Origin: Pseudomonadota bacterium
Lineage (GTDB): Bacteria > Pseudomonadota > Alphaproteobacteria > Acetobacterales > Acetobacteraceae
Assembly (NCBI GenBank): GCA_018240405.1
Contig: JAFEFW010000614.1
Coordinates: 1-64,000, forward strand
Direction: 5' to 3'
DNA: 64,000 bases
Both the position numbers and the translations under genes were made by a program. Shown piece by piece: positions 8,059 to 16,290 of the stretch (its first letter is position 1; the number at the start of each line of letters is the position of its first letter). The notes under the pieces were generated by a model. It did not search any database, was not told the DNA's origin, and was given only the letters and a program-made list of their open reading frames with translations.

Positions 8059-8293
8059 GCGGCTGGCGGCATCTCTGACACTAGCGCAGGCGGCCTTCCT
8101 TCAATCGTTGCTGCCCGGGCCACGCCGCACCGAAAAGTGCCAGGACGCGATCACAATTGGCAGCCTCCTACGCCTGAATCTCGTGGCGTGGTACGAGCCT
8201 GACCGCCGGCTTACCGGACCGCGCGGGCGCAGCACATTTGCGCTCACCTCTTCAGGAGAATGCGTGCTCCGTAGGCATATATTGTCCGGTTAA
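8051..8293 (+). CDS. Small hypothetical protein, coupled to upstream gene
   Basis: The 80-residue product begins MIERLAASLTLAQAAFLQSL and continues with a segment that reads like a short winged-helix half (ITIGSLLRLNLVAWYEPDRR, then a hairpin-like LTGPRGRSTFALTSSGECVL). No family is recognised. The ATG at 8051 lies inside the end of the preceding gene (8-base overlap), which suggests translational coupling. The stop is 3 bases before the HlyIII start. If it is an HTH protein it could regulate this small cluster; this is speculation. Confidence 0.5.
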   Translation: MIERLAASLTLAQAAFLQSLLPGPRRTEKCQDAITIGSLLRLNLVAWYEPDRRLTGPRGRSTFALTSSGECVLRRHILSG

Positions 8294-8296
8294 ACG

Positions 8297-8947
8297 ATGC
8301 CGGCGCCTGTAACCGACCGGGACGACGACACGCGTGCCGAGAAGGTTGTCGACGGGGCGATTCATATCGTTGGACTCACCGGCGCGGCCATTGCGCTCGG
8401 TTACCTGATCGCCGGAATCGGGCCGGGTGCGACAACGCGGCAGTACCTTGCGCTTGCAGTCTATGGTACGGGGCTCCTCGGCATGCTGTCCATGTCCGCC
8501 CTGTACAACCTCAGCCCGCCTGGCGCATGGAAAACCATCTTCCGCACCTGCGACCGCGCCATGATCTTCGTCATGATCGCAGGCAGCTATACGCCATTTG
8601 CCGTTAGCGCATTTCCGCCCGACATCGGCCTGCTGCTCTGCACAACCATCTGGGCCCTGGCAGCGCTGGGAGTGACCATCTCTATTGCCTGGACGCGTCT
8701 TTACGATCGTATCTCAATTGCCTTGTATCTGGGTATGGGCTGGGTGGTCTTGGCCGTGTTGCCGCCGTTAGTGGCGGCGGTGTCGGCGACGGTGCTGACC
8801 CTGCTGGTATCCGGCGGCGTCGTCTACTCGTTGGGCGTCATCATCCACACCCGTGGCCGGGCCGCTTTCCACAATGCCGCATGGCACGTCATGGTTGTAA
8901 CCGCTGCGGCCTTGCATCTGGCCGCGGTGGCGCTCGTTCTGACGTAG
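8297..8947 (+). CDS. Hemolysin III / PAQR family membrane protein
   Basis: The 216-residue integral membrane protein has about seven transmembrane helices. The family's conserved positions are visible: IHIVGL near the start, MSALYNL (about 70-76), DRAMIFVMIAGSYTPF (about 91-106) and the C-terminal FHNAAWHVMVVTAAALH (about 193-209), with the His/Asp residues that bind zinc in PAQR proteins. Known relatives are called HlyIII or YqfA; a true haemolytic role is not established for most of them. It follows two small genes with a 3-base gap. Confidence 0.85.
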   Translation: MPAPVTDRDDDTRAEKVVDGAIHIVGLTGAAIALGYLIAGIGPGATTRQYLALAVYGTGLLGMLSMSALYNLSPPGAWKTIFRTCDRAMIFVMIAGSYTPFAVSAFPPDIGLLLCTTIWALAALGVTISIAWTRLYDRISIALYLGMGWVVLAVLPPLVAAVSATVLTLLVSGGVVYSLGVIIHTRGRAAFHNAAWHVMVVTAAALHLAAVALVLT

Positions 8948-8999
8948 CGGGTTCACCGGCAACAGGAGCACGCGGTCCACGAGCACCACGACCCAGGAC

Positions 9000-9191
9000 A
9001 TTCATGCTAGCGGCAACGGCGACACGTGGCGCCTGATCCACGACCGGCAATCCGGCAAAGCCGTGGTGCGGCATGCGGCAGATCCAGCTTCCGGCGGCAT
9101 AATTGCTGACGCGGGCGTGGAGGTGTTCCTGTGCCGGGCGGGATCGGGACTGAAGTCCGGTGCGCCGCGCAGGATGCTCGATATGCCGTAG
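9000..9191 (+). CDS. Small protein of unknown family, start codon unclear (possibly decayed)
   Basis: From about 9009 an open frame reads SGNGDTWRLIHDRQSGKAV, then a VRHAADPASGG segment and a short C-terminal helix, ending at TAG 9189-9191. I recognise the pattern NGD-W-L-x-D-x-x-SGxxxVxHxxxxxSGG from a family of short (about 60-75 aa) alphaproteobacterial proteins of unknown function. No ATG, GTG or TTG lies in frame upstream. The nearest ATG (9004) is in another frame and stops early. Either the gene uses a rare start (ATT at 9000 is in frame) or a small indel or substitution removed its start. Its stop abuts the stop of the opposite gene. Confidence 0.4.
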   Translation: MHASGNGDTWRLIHDRQSGKAVVRHAADPASGGIIADAGVEVFLCRAGSGLKSGAPRRMLDMP

Positions 9192-10148
9192 TCAGACCTG
9201 CGTCGCCACGAACACCTGCCGCGTTGCGTAGGAAATCCACACCCGCCGCGTCAGCATCCAGTCGCAGCCCAGCAGCATATCGGCAACGGGCGTCAGCCGG
9301 ATGGGCGCGACCAGCAAGCGCGGCTGGTCGATGGTCAGACTGGCGATCCGCATGGTGCGGAACGCGTGGTGCTGCATCGCTGCCACGTTCGGCCCAACAC
9401 CGGTTACCGGCACGTGCTGCCCAGCCACGGCGCCAGGACGGTCGAGGCCAAGCCGGTAGATGCCGGGCGCGGCAATGACACTCACGTTGGCGCCGGTGTC
9501 CAGCAGCCCGCGCAGCTTCACACCGTCGACCTCCACCTGCAGCAACAGCGCCGTCTCCATCGGCTGGGTCGTGGGAATTACAACGTAGGGTTCGGTCCAG
9601 GGCAGGAACCGGCCGCTACAGCCCTCCGGCATGTACAGCCCCAGCCGCCGCGCCGGCACGTGCACATCGAGGTCGAAAACGGACAGATAGTCGCGGCCGA
9701 GCAGGCCATCGACCCAGGGACCGGCAGACTCGGTGCTGGGGATTTCGGCGACGGTCAGGCTGGTATCGCGGCTCAGGGTGCGGCGCATCAATGGGATGCC
9801 ACCGAGGCTGAAGCTGCGCGTCTTGGCGTTGGGGCGGCGGGCGATACCGCCGACACCGCTCATTGTCGTGCCGACCCATTGATCGCGCTCCAACCCCAGG
9901 CGCTGCACCGCCGCCTCTGTCACGACGGACCGGGCGGCACCGGTATCAAGGATGAAGGATGCCTGCACCCCGTTCACCTCGACCGGTACCAGGATCAGGC
10001 CGCGGGCAAGGGTGAGCGGAATGCTGGCGCGTGGCGTCACGACGCAGGCCGCGCGAGCGAAACGCATCGGTGCGCAGGCGGTCAGGCCACCGAGGACCGC
10101 GCGGCGGGTCGGCGTCAGGCGGGGCGTCAGGCGCGGCTTGGTCTCCAT
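9192..10148 (-). CDS. Retropepsin-like aspartic protease, two-domain, Tat-type signal
   Basis: The 318-residue protein has a twin-arginine-like leader (TPTRRAVLGGL near residue 13-23, ending around ARA). Two retropepsin-like lobes follow, each with a catalytic D-T-G-A motif: FILDTGAARSVV (about 66-77) and GLLDTGANVSVI (about 212-223). Single-chain proteins with two such motifs can form a pepsin-like active site intramolecularly. It is probably exported to the periplasm; the substrate is unknown. The leader has a short internal duplication (RLTP RLTP). It is convergent with the small frame ending at 9191. Confidence 0.75.
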   Translation of the reverse strand: METKPRLTPRLTPTRRAVLGGLTACAPMRFARAACVVTPRASIPLTLARGLILVPVEVNGVQASFILDTGAARSVVTEAAVQRLGLERDQWVGTTMSGVGGIARRPNAKTRSFSLGGIPLMRRTLSRDTSLTVAEIPSTESAGPWVDGLLGRDYLSVFDLDVHVPARRLGLYMPEGCSGRFLPWTEPYVVIPTTQPMETALLLQVEVDGVKLRGLLDTGANVSVIAAPGIYRLGLDRPGAVAGQHVPVTGVGPNVAAMQHHAFRTMRIASLTIDQPRLLVAPIRLTPVADMLLGCDWMLTRRVWISYATRQVFVATQV

Positions 10149-10272
10149 CGCCGGGAAGACGTATCACAAACCGGACCGGCTGGTCGTTAAGGACACGTCA
10201 TGCCGTGGCACCGGCAGGGTCCGACCACCGGCGCCGTTTGTTCGACGCGCGCGGAGGCTGTATGCGCAGCAC

Positions 10273-10818
10273 ATGCCTGAGACGCGCCCCGATCCCTCCG
10301 TCGCCGAATTGTTCAGCGGCTTCTTCCTTGTCGGTGTATGCGGCTTCGGTGGTGTGCTGCCCTGGGCGCGACGCATGATCGTTGAGCAACGCCAATGGCT
10401 CACGCCGGCCGAATTCACCGAGATGCTCGGCCTGTGCCAGTTCCTGCCCGGCGGCAATATTATGAACGTGACCGTCGCGCTGGGCTCGCGGTTTCGTGGC
10501 ATCGCGGGTGCGGCGGCAGCACTTGTTGGCTTGTTGGCGGCGCCTGTTGCGATCGTCATCGCTCTTGGGGCGATCTACCAGCAATACGCCGATGTGCCGG
10601 CGGTGAAGCGCGCCTTCGTCGCGCTATCGGCGGCGGCCTGCGGCTACCTGCTTGCGACGGCGATGAAGATCGTTGCACCGCTCAGGGGGCGGCCGGTCTC
10701 CATTGGCATTGCGATCGTCACCTTCGTGGCGGTGGCGGTACTGCGCGTGCCGCTGCTTCTCGCACTGCCGGTCCTGGCGCTGGGATCGGCGCTTCTGCTG
10801 GCGAAGGTCGAGGCGTGA
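10273..10818 (+). CDS. chrA: Chromate transporter, N-terminal-type half
   Basis: The 181-residue inner-membrane protein is of the short ChrA (CHR) type, with the domain signature GFGGVLPWARR (about 23-33), QWLTPAEFTEMLGLCQFLPG (about 40-59) and about five to six transmembrane helices. The GTG start of the second half overlaps its stop by 4 bases. Known CHR proteins export chromate; bidomain proteins or paired half-genes both occur. The ATG at 10273 gives the usual N terminus close to the first helix; the frame extends upstream but without transporter-like sequence. Confidence 0.85.
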   Translation: MPETRPDPSVAELFSGFFLVGVCGFGGVLPWARRMIVEQRQWLTPAEFTEMLGLCQFLPGGNIMNVTVALGSRFRGIAGAAAALVGLLAAPVAIVIALGAIYQQYADVPAVKRAFVALSAAACGYLLATAMKIVAPLRGRPVSIGIAIVTFVAVAVLRVPLLLALPVLALGSALLLAKVEA

Positions 10819-11342
10819 TCCACGCCCTGATCGAGCTGGCCCTGGTCTACGCGCAACTGTCCCTGCTGGCGTTTGGCGGCGGCAATGCGATCCTGCCAGA
10901 GATGCAGCGCCAGGTCGTGGACGTGCACCATTGGACGACCGCGCAGGAATTCACGGCACTGTTCGCCCTCGCTCAGGCAGCGCCCGGACCGAACATGATG
11001 GTGGTGGGATTGGTCGGCTATCAGGTGGCTGGCATCGCCGGCGCGGTGGTGGCGACAACGGCGATTGCCTTGCCCTCCTCTGTCCTGACACTGCTGGTTG
11101 CCGGCTTATGGTTCCGCTTCCGCGATGCGCCCTGGCGTAAGGCGCTGCAAGCCGGCCTGCAGCCGGTGACAGCGGCACTAATCATGGCAAGCGCGGTGCT
11201 GCTGGTGTGGACAGCGGCAGTCGACGTCTCCACCGCCCTGCTGCTCTGCGTGTCGACATGGTTGTTCCTGCGAACGAAACTGCATCCGTTGGTGATTCTT
11301 GGCGGCGCTGCACTGCTCGGTGTGGCCGGTGTGGTGGGCTGA
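10815..11342 (+). CDS. chrA: Chromate transporter, C-terminal-type half
   Basis: The 175-residue partner of the preceding gene starts with GTG in a GTGA overlap. It has the second CHR signature: LLAFGGGNAILPEMQRQVVD (about 14-33) and ALAQAAPGPNMMVVGLVGYQ (about 50-69), plus several hydrophobic helices. Together with 10273-10818 it should make a heterodimeric antiporter in the inner membrane. FGGGNAILPEMQ rather than FGGxxxH is characteristic of the C-terminal-type subfamily. No chromate regulator (ChrB-like) is next to it. Confidence 0.85.
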   Translation: MIHALIELALVYAQLSLLAFGGGNAILPEMQRQVVDVHHWTTAQEFTALFALAQAAPGPNMMVVGLVGYQVAGIAGAVVATTAIALPSSVLTLLVAGLWFRFRDAPWRKALQAGLQPVTAALIMASAVLLVWTAAVDVSTALLLCVSTWLFLRTKLHPLVILGGAALLGVAGVVG

Positions 11343-11593
11343 GCACACACGATCGAGTGCGGTTCGGGCCGTCGGACGTTCATCGGCTTGGGCGCAGTTC
11401 GTGAGTCTATGACAATGTGCCGCTGCTGAACGCGCCGACCGGACGCGGGCGTCGGCGCGCGCCTTCACGCGGGCAAAACGCTTTCAATTGCCCCAGTGCC
11501 ACCTATCGCTGCGCCGTCACAGGTTTCTGAGCCCGGCGGCCTGGGTGGCGTCGCTATGCCAGTGGCCGCCCAAGGCAGCGGAGGAAAACCAGA

Positions 11594-12409
11594 ATGACAG
11601 TGCATCGGCTTGGCGATGGTCAGCAGGTAACTGTTGGCGCGGACGCGTGGAACGGCGACAGCCTGCGCTTCACCGGCACAACCAATGGCGCACTCCCGGC
11701 AGTTACATTTGCCGGCGACAACATGCTTAAGAACGTCCGGATCGCCGGCACGGAATCAACTCCATACGACGGCGCCATCAACCAGGCGGTCGGCGCTGAG
11801 GTGACAATTGACCACCTCGCGCTGAATCACGGCACGCTGTTCATCAGCCAGCGCCCGACCGCGCGGACAGCATTTGAGGACGACAGCAGCATCCGGCATG
11901 GCAGCACGCTGACAGCAACGGGCTATTCCGGGCAGGGCCAGTACGTCGTCAATGGCACCATGACGATCGACGGTACCTCGACGGTCAACATGGACTATGT
12001 CGCGGTGTCGGGAACGGGAACGTTCCATCTGACGGGACCGCAAGCACTGCTTCGGGCCGGCAGCGTCAGCGCCGACGAAACCGTGCAGCTCGACAGCGGA
12101 AAGCTCAGCCTGGTGAATGGCATGTCGTTCCTCGGCACAATTACCGACTCGCAACCCTGCGACGGCCCAATCGGTGCCGACGCACAGATCGCAGTCTACA
12201 ATGCGACACGTGCGGATCATGGCACGTTCAACGCCGGTTCCGGCCTGCTCGACCTGTATGATTCATCTGGTGCCGAGGTGGTGGCGCTGAGGTTCGCGCC
12301 AGGCGGCGGTGACCTCTATGCCGCCCCGACCACGGGGCAGGCGACAAACTATCTGCAGATTGCGTCGCACCCGCTGGACGGCAGCATTCCGATCGACCGG
12401 ATTGCCTGA
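11594..12409 (+). CDS. Beta-repeat hypothetical protein
   Basis: The 271-residue protein has no obvious signal peptide (MTVHRLGDGQQVTVGADAW). Its composition is Gly/Thr/Ser/Asn-rich with short strand-turn repeats (for example NGTMTIDGTSTVNMDYVAVS followed by GTGTFHLTGPQALLRAGSVS), which points to a right-handed beta-helix or adhesin-like passenger fold. I cannot assign a family. GGAGG lies 10 bases before the ATG. There is no transporter domain or RTX nonapeptide, so how or whether it is secreted is unclear. The 251 bases upstream hold no other gene that I can support. Confidence 0.6.
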   Translation: MTVHRLGDGQQVTVGADAWNGDSLRFTGTTNGALPAVTFAGDNMLKNVRIAGTESTPYDGAINQAVGAEVTIDHLALNHGTLFISQRPTARTAFEDDSSIRHGSTLTATGYSGQGQYVVNGTMTIDGTSTVNMDYVAVSGTGTFHLTGPQALLRAGSVSADETVQLDSGKLSLVNGMSFLGTITDSQPCDGPIGADAQIAVYNATRADHGTFNAGSGLLDLYDSSGAEVVALRFAPGGGDLYAAPTTGQATNYLQIASHPLDGSIPIDRIA

Positions 12410-12437
12410 CCTTACCCGTCACGTCATTTCCTCGTAG

Positions 12438-12468
12438 CCTCCCGTGGTTCGGCGCGAATCACGGGAGG
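12438..12468 (+). promoter_or_regulatory. Hairpin covering the Shine-Dalgarno of the next gene
   Basis: A 9-bp perfect outer stem (12438-12446 with 12460-12468) extends inward through TTCG/CGAA after one mismatch. The 3' arm contains the GGGAGG ribosome-binding site (12463-12468) of the gene starting at 12476, so folding would hide it. It may be a translational switch, or a terminator of the upstream gene reused as leader. Confidence 0.5.
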
Positions 12469-12475
12469 AACAGTC

Positions 12476-13651
12476 ATGAAAATCGCCCGATTTGAGGATC
12501 TGCACTGCGATGCCGGCTGGCGAACCTTCAGCTTCCTGAAGATCACCACCGATGACGGCCTGACCGGCTGGTCAGAATACACGGAAGCCGATGGCAGCCG
12601 CGGCCTGACCGCGGTCATCCACGGCATGGCGGAACAACTCGTCGGTCAGGACCCACGCGCCATACAGGCGATCGAGTCCTTATTATATGTAAAGCAGGTG
12701 CAGGCGCCGAACGGCGTCAACCAACGCGCGATCGCTGCCATTGGCAATGCACTTCTGGACCTGAAGGGCAAGGCGCTGGGTGTGCCGGTCTATGAGCTGT
12801 TCGGCGGCCCGGTGCGTACACGCATCCCCGTCTACTGGTCGCATTGCGGCACCTATCGCGTGCGCAACGCCGAGGCGGTCGGCACTCCGCCGCTGAAGAC
12901 CTACGATGATGTCGCCGCGCTTGGCGCCGAAGTCCGCGCCAAGGGGTTCAAGGCGCTGAAAACCAACATCCTGCCCTATGAGAATGGCAAGCTGGTTGGC
13001 TTCGGCCCCGGCTTTGGCCGTACTCCTGGCTGGCCGGCACTGAACTGCGACCGAGCGACACTGCAGGCAGTGCGCAACACGTTGGGGGCGTTCCGCGAAG
13101 GCGCCGGGCCGGAGATGAACATCCACCTCGATATCAACTACCACTTCAAGACCGAGGGGAACCTGCTGGTTGCCAAGGCGGTCGAGCCCTATGACCTCAC
13201 CTGGCTCGAGATCGACAACTGGGACCCGGCGGCCCTCGCCCTGATCCGCTCCCGAGCGCCCTGCCCGATCGCGTCGCTGGAATCGGTTACCGGCCGACGG
13301 GCATTCCGGCCATTCCTCGATGCCTATGCGGCGGACGTTGCGATTATCGACGTGATCTGGAACGGCTTCCTGGAGAGCATCAAGATCGCCGCCATGGCCG
13401 AGGCCTATGAGGTCAACGTCGCGCCGCACAACTACTACGGCCATCTGTGCTCCGCCGTCAGCGCGCATTTTTGCGCCGTGGTGCCGAATTTCCGGGTGAT
13501 GGAAATCGATATCGACAGCGTCGCCTGGCGGGATGAGCTTTTCATCAACGCGCCGGTGATAGAAAACGGCGAACTGATCCTGCCCACCGGGCCGGGCTGG
13601 GGTGTTGAGGTGAATGAGGAGGCGGTGCGGGCCCATCCACCGAAGGCTTGA
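12476..13651 (+). CDS. Enolase-superfamily enzyme (mandelate racemase/muconate lactonizing type)
   Basis: The 391-residue protein has an N-terminal capping domain followed by a (beta/alpha)7-beta barrel. Expected catalytic features are visible: a K-x-x-K region (FKALKTNIL, about 159-167), the Mg ligands Asp in HLDINYHF (about 221-228), Glu in WLEIDNWD and Glu in ASLESVTGR, and a His base in APHNYYGHL (about 322-330). Members of this group dehydrate or racemise sugar acids; the substrate cannot be named. Translation probably depends on the SD hairpin just upstream. Confidence 0.85.
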   Translation: MKIARFEDLHCDAGWRTFSFLKITTDDGLTGWSEYTEADGSRGLTAVIHGMAEQLVGQDPRAIQAIESLLYVKQVQAPNGVNQRAIAAIGNALLDLKGKALGVPVYELFGGPVRTRIPVYWSHCGTYRVRNAEAVGTPPLKTYDDVAALGAEVRAKGFKALKTNILPYENGKLVGFGPGFGRTPGWPALNCDRATLQAVRNTLGAFREGAGPEMNIHLDINYHFKTEGNLLVAKAVEPYDLTWLEIDNWDPAALALIRSRAPCPIASLESVTGRRAFRPFLDAYAADVAIIDVIWNGFLESIKIAAMAEAYEVNVAPHNYYGHLCSAVSAHFCAVVPNFRVMEIDIDSVAWRDELFINAPVIENGELILPTGPGWGVEVNEEAVRAHPPKA

Positions 13652-13710
13652 ACACCTGCTGTTGCGGGTGAACGGGCGCGAACCGAGCCCGCGCACGCAG
13701 ACGTAGGATC

Positions 13711-13733
13711 GCCCTCTGCCAGCAGCGGAGGGC
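13711..13733 (+). promoter_or_regulatory. Hairpin between enolase-family gene and PfkB kinase gene
   Basis: GCCCTC/GAGGGC stem extended by further pairs around a short loop, followed by ATAATTTCG. It could end the upstream transcript; the T content downstream is low. Confidence 0.4.
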
Positions 13734-13758
13734 GATAATTTCGTGATGAAGGACAAAA

Positions 13759-14754
13759 TTGAACGTGACGGACGCAACTTACGACATCCTGGGCATTGGC
13801 AATGCCATCGTCGACGTGGTGGCGGCGACAGACGATCAGTTCCTCTCACGCCACAGCATGCATAAGGGTGCGATGGCTCTGGTCGACGCCATGCAGGCTG
13901 ACCTGATCTATGCGGCCATGCCGCCGGGCCAGGAAAGCAGCGGCGGTTCCGCGGCCAATACCTGCGCGGTCGCGGCGTCCCTTGGCGCCCGGGTTGCCTA
14001 TATCGGCAAGGTCGCGGATGACCAGTTGGGGCGCGTCTTCCGTCACGACATCAATGCAGTCGGCGTGCATTTTCCGACCGAGCCGCTTGTCGCCGGTGCC
14101 CCCACCGCGCGGTGCCTGATCCTGGTGACCCCGGACGGGCAGCGGACCATGAACACATTCCTCGGTGCCTGCGTGACCCTGGACCCGTCGGACGTGCACC
14201 CGCATTTGGTCGCACTGGCCAAGGTGACGTATCTGGAGGGCTATCTGTTCGATCCGCCGGCGGCGCAGGCGGCCTTCTACAAGGCGGCCGATGCGGCCCA
14301 CGCCGCCGGACGACAGGTCGCGCTGTCGCTGTCCGACGCGTTCTGCGTCGATCGCCACCGCGCGGCGTTCCGCAAGCTGGTGGCAAGCCACGTCGACATC
14401 CTGTTCGCCAATGAGGCTGAGGTCACCAGCCTTTACGAGCAGAACACATTCGAGGCGGCCGCCGAGATGGCTCGGCAGGACGTTGAACTGGCCGTGCTGA
14501 CCCGCAGCGAGGCCGGTAGCCTTGTGCTGAACGGTGCGGTTACGTTGGAGATTGCGGCGGAGCTCGCGCGCGTCGTGGATACCACCGGCGCCGGCGACGC
14601 CTACGCCGCCGGCTTTCTCGCCGGTTACACCGCCGGTAAACCGCTGAGCATTTGCGGCCGCATGGGATCGATCGCCGCTGCCGAAGTGATCGGCCATTAT
14701 GGGGCGCGCCTGGCGACCGATCTAACGGGGCGGATGGCAGCGATTACGCACTGA
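13759..14754 (+). CDS. PfkB-family sugar/nucleoside kinase, adenosine kinase-like
   Basis: The 331-residue ribokinase-fold kinase carries both PfkB signatures: GGSAANTCAVAASLGARVAY (about 57-76) and DTTGAGDAYAAGFLAGYTAG (about 274-293), with the catalytic Asp in GAGD. The N terminus (YDILGIGNAIVDVVA) matches the alphaproteobacterial adenosine-kinase group, which would phosphorylate adenosine to AMP in purine salvage. The start is ambiguous: TTG at 13759 has GAAGGA 6 bases upstream, and GTG at 13765 would also fit. I keep the TTG. Confidence 0.85.
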   Translation: MNVTDATYDILGIGNAIVDVVAATDDQFLSRHSMHKGAMALVDAMQADLIYAAMPPGQESSGGSAANTCAVAASLGARVAYIGKVADDQLGRVFRHDINAVGVHFPTEPLVAGAPTARCLILVTPDGQRTMNTFLGACVTLDPSDVHPHLVALAKVTYLEGYLFDPPAAQAAFYKAADAAHAAGRQVALSLSDAFCVDRHRAAFRKLVASHVDILFANEAEVTSLYEQNTFEAAAEMARQDVELAVLTRSEAGSLVLNGAVTLEIAAELARVVDTTGAGDAYAAGFLAGYTAGKPLSICGRMGSIAAAEVIGHYGARLATDLTGRMAAITH

Positions 14755-14896
14755 TTAAGCAGGTCTCGGCCGTGCGCGGCTCAATCATTAGTCTATGGGA
14801 TCCGGTCCAGCCGCCCATGACAGTGGCCGGCGCGGCATTCCGTCATCGCCCGTCGTGCCGAGCGGTTGGGTGGCCTTTGGTGCGGAACCTATTGCC

Positions 14897-15661
14897 ATGA
14901 TCCTGAACGCGACCGAGGTCGGTGCGGGGCCGCCCGTCGTCCTGCTGCACGGGCTGTTCGGCGCGGGCCGCAACTTTGGCGCTGTCCAGCGCGCTCTGGC
15001 GCCACGCTTTCGCGTCATCGCATTGGATATGCGCAACCACGGTGACTCCCCGCATGGGGCGGACATGCGCTACCCGACGCAGGCGGAGGATGTGCGGGAG
15101 ACACTCACTGCGCTGGGGGTGGAACAGGCAGCGGTGGTCGGACATTCGATGGGCGGGAAGGCCGCGATGGCGCTGGCTTTGCGCCATCCGGCGGTGGTTG
15201 CCCGGCTAATGGTGAGCGACATCGCGCCGGTGACTTACCAGCACGCCAATGCGCAGCGTGTTGCGGCTATGCAGGCCATCCCGCTCACACCTGCGCTTAC
15301 GCGGCGGGCGGCGGAGGCTGCGTTGGCTTCGGTCGAGAGTCAGCCGGATGTGAGAGCCTTCCTGCTGCAGAACCTGCGCTTCGGCGACATGCCACGCTGG
15401 CGGATCGGCCTATCGGAGATTGCCGCTGCGGTCCCGGACCTCGAGGGATGGGTTGCGCTGCCAGGGACCTATGCCGGTCCGACAGTGTTCGTCACCGGAG
15501 CCAGATCAGACTATGTGCGCCCGGAGCACCGCGCAACGATCCGGGCGTTGTTCCCGAACGCCCGCTTCGTTGCGATCAAGAACGCCGGACATTGGGTACA
15601 TGCCGACAATCCCGAGGGCTTTCTATCGGTGCTGGAGGCGTTCCTGTCGACGTGGCACTAG
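14897..15661 (+). CDS. Alpha/beta hydrolase (YbfF-like esterase)
   Basis: The 254-residue cytoplasmic hydrolase has HGLFGAGRNF (oxyanion-loop region, about 16-25), the nucleophile Ser in GHSMGGK (about 85-91), a probable acid Asp in GARSDYVRPEH and the catalytic His in NAGHWVHADNP (about 230-240). The pattern HGLFG...DMRNHGDSPH...GHSMGGK is that of YbfF-type acyl-CoA or carboxyl esterases. The ATG at 14897 (MILNATEVGAG) is the natural start for the family. It follows the kinase gene by about 140 bases. Confidence 0.85.
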   Translation: MILNATEVGAGPPVVLLHGLFGAGRNFGAVQRALAPRFRVIALDMRNHGDSPHGADMRYPTQAEDVRETLTALGVEQAAVVGHSMGGKAAMALALRHPAVVARLMVSDIAPVTYQHANAQRVAAMQAIPLTPALTRRAAEAALASVESQPDVRAFLLQNLRFGDMPRWRIGLSEIAAAVPDLEGWVALPGTYAGPTVFVTGARSDYVRPEHRATIRALFPNARFVAIKNAGHWVHADNPEGFLSVLEAFLSTWH

Positions 15662-16290
15662 GACATCCTGACGCCGGCGTGACGGCTCGGCCCGTCGGCG
15701 TGCTTCAGCCAACGCGCGCAATCGCGGAGGCTTCTTCCGGCTCCGAGCACAGTCCGCGACATAGCACCGCGCTGATTGACTGACAGTCGAACGTAGCAAG
15801 GATCACGGGTGCACCAGGGGCAACTGCTAAATCTGCAGATGTCTCTGGATTCGATCTTGCGCTGGGGGATCGTCATCGGTCTGAAGCCTCCGGTATTGCT
15901 CCGACACGCGATTAGAACGAGAAATTACAAATCACGCTCATCGCGGGAATAAAAAATATATGATCAACTATTAGTTGCTGCCGGCAAATTGGCACATACT
16001 GATGCCTGCCACGGTAACCCAGCGCGTGTTCGACAATTCTGCCGAATTGCCGTGAAATCCTTCGATATACGATGCTATTCCGACACAGCAGGGATAATGA
16101 CAGAACATCCAAAATCATCTCATTTCTTGATACTGTCTCGTTAAGAGTCCGTCCCATTTCGTAATTGATGCAATGCAATGATGAGGGGCCCTCTAGGCAT
16201 TTATCAAAGCATTTCAGGGCTCTTGCCTTTTCCATACTGGTTGTTCACTATAGCGCAACCGAGACAATTCCAGGTTGGAGTGCGTATTGA
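15662..16290. other. Long intergenic region, AT-rich in its second half
   Basis: A 629-base gap. 15671-15701 can fold as a stem (ACGCC with GGCGT, GACGG with CCGTC) and may end the hydrolase transcript. From about 15900 to 16260 the sequence is much richer in A and T than the rest of the window, with runs such as AATAAAAAATATATG. A 107-codon open frame on the minus strand (15912-16235) has no recognisable domain and probably is not a gene. The region likely holds the promoter of the RTX-like gene at 16291 and may be of foreign origin. Confidence 0.45.

Noticed and set aside
15912-16235. 107-codon minus-strand frame in the AT-rich gap
   Set aside because: No domain, no good ribosome-binding site and low sequence quality as a protein; kept only as a note in the gap description.
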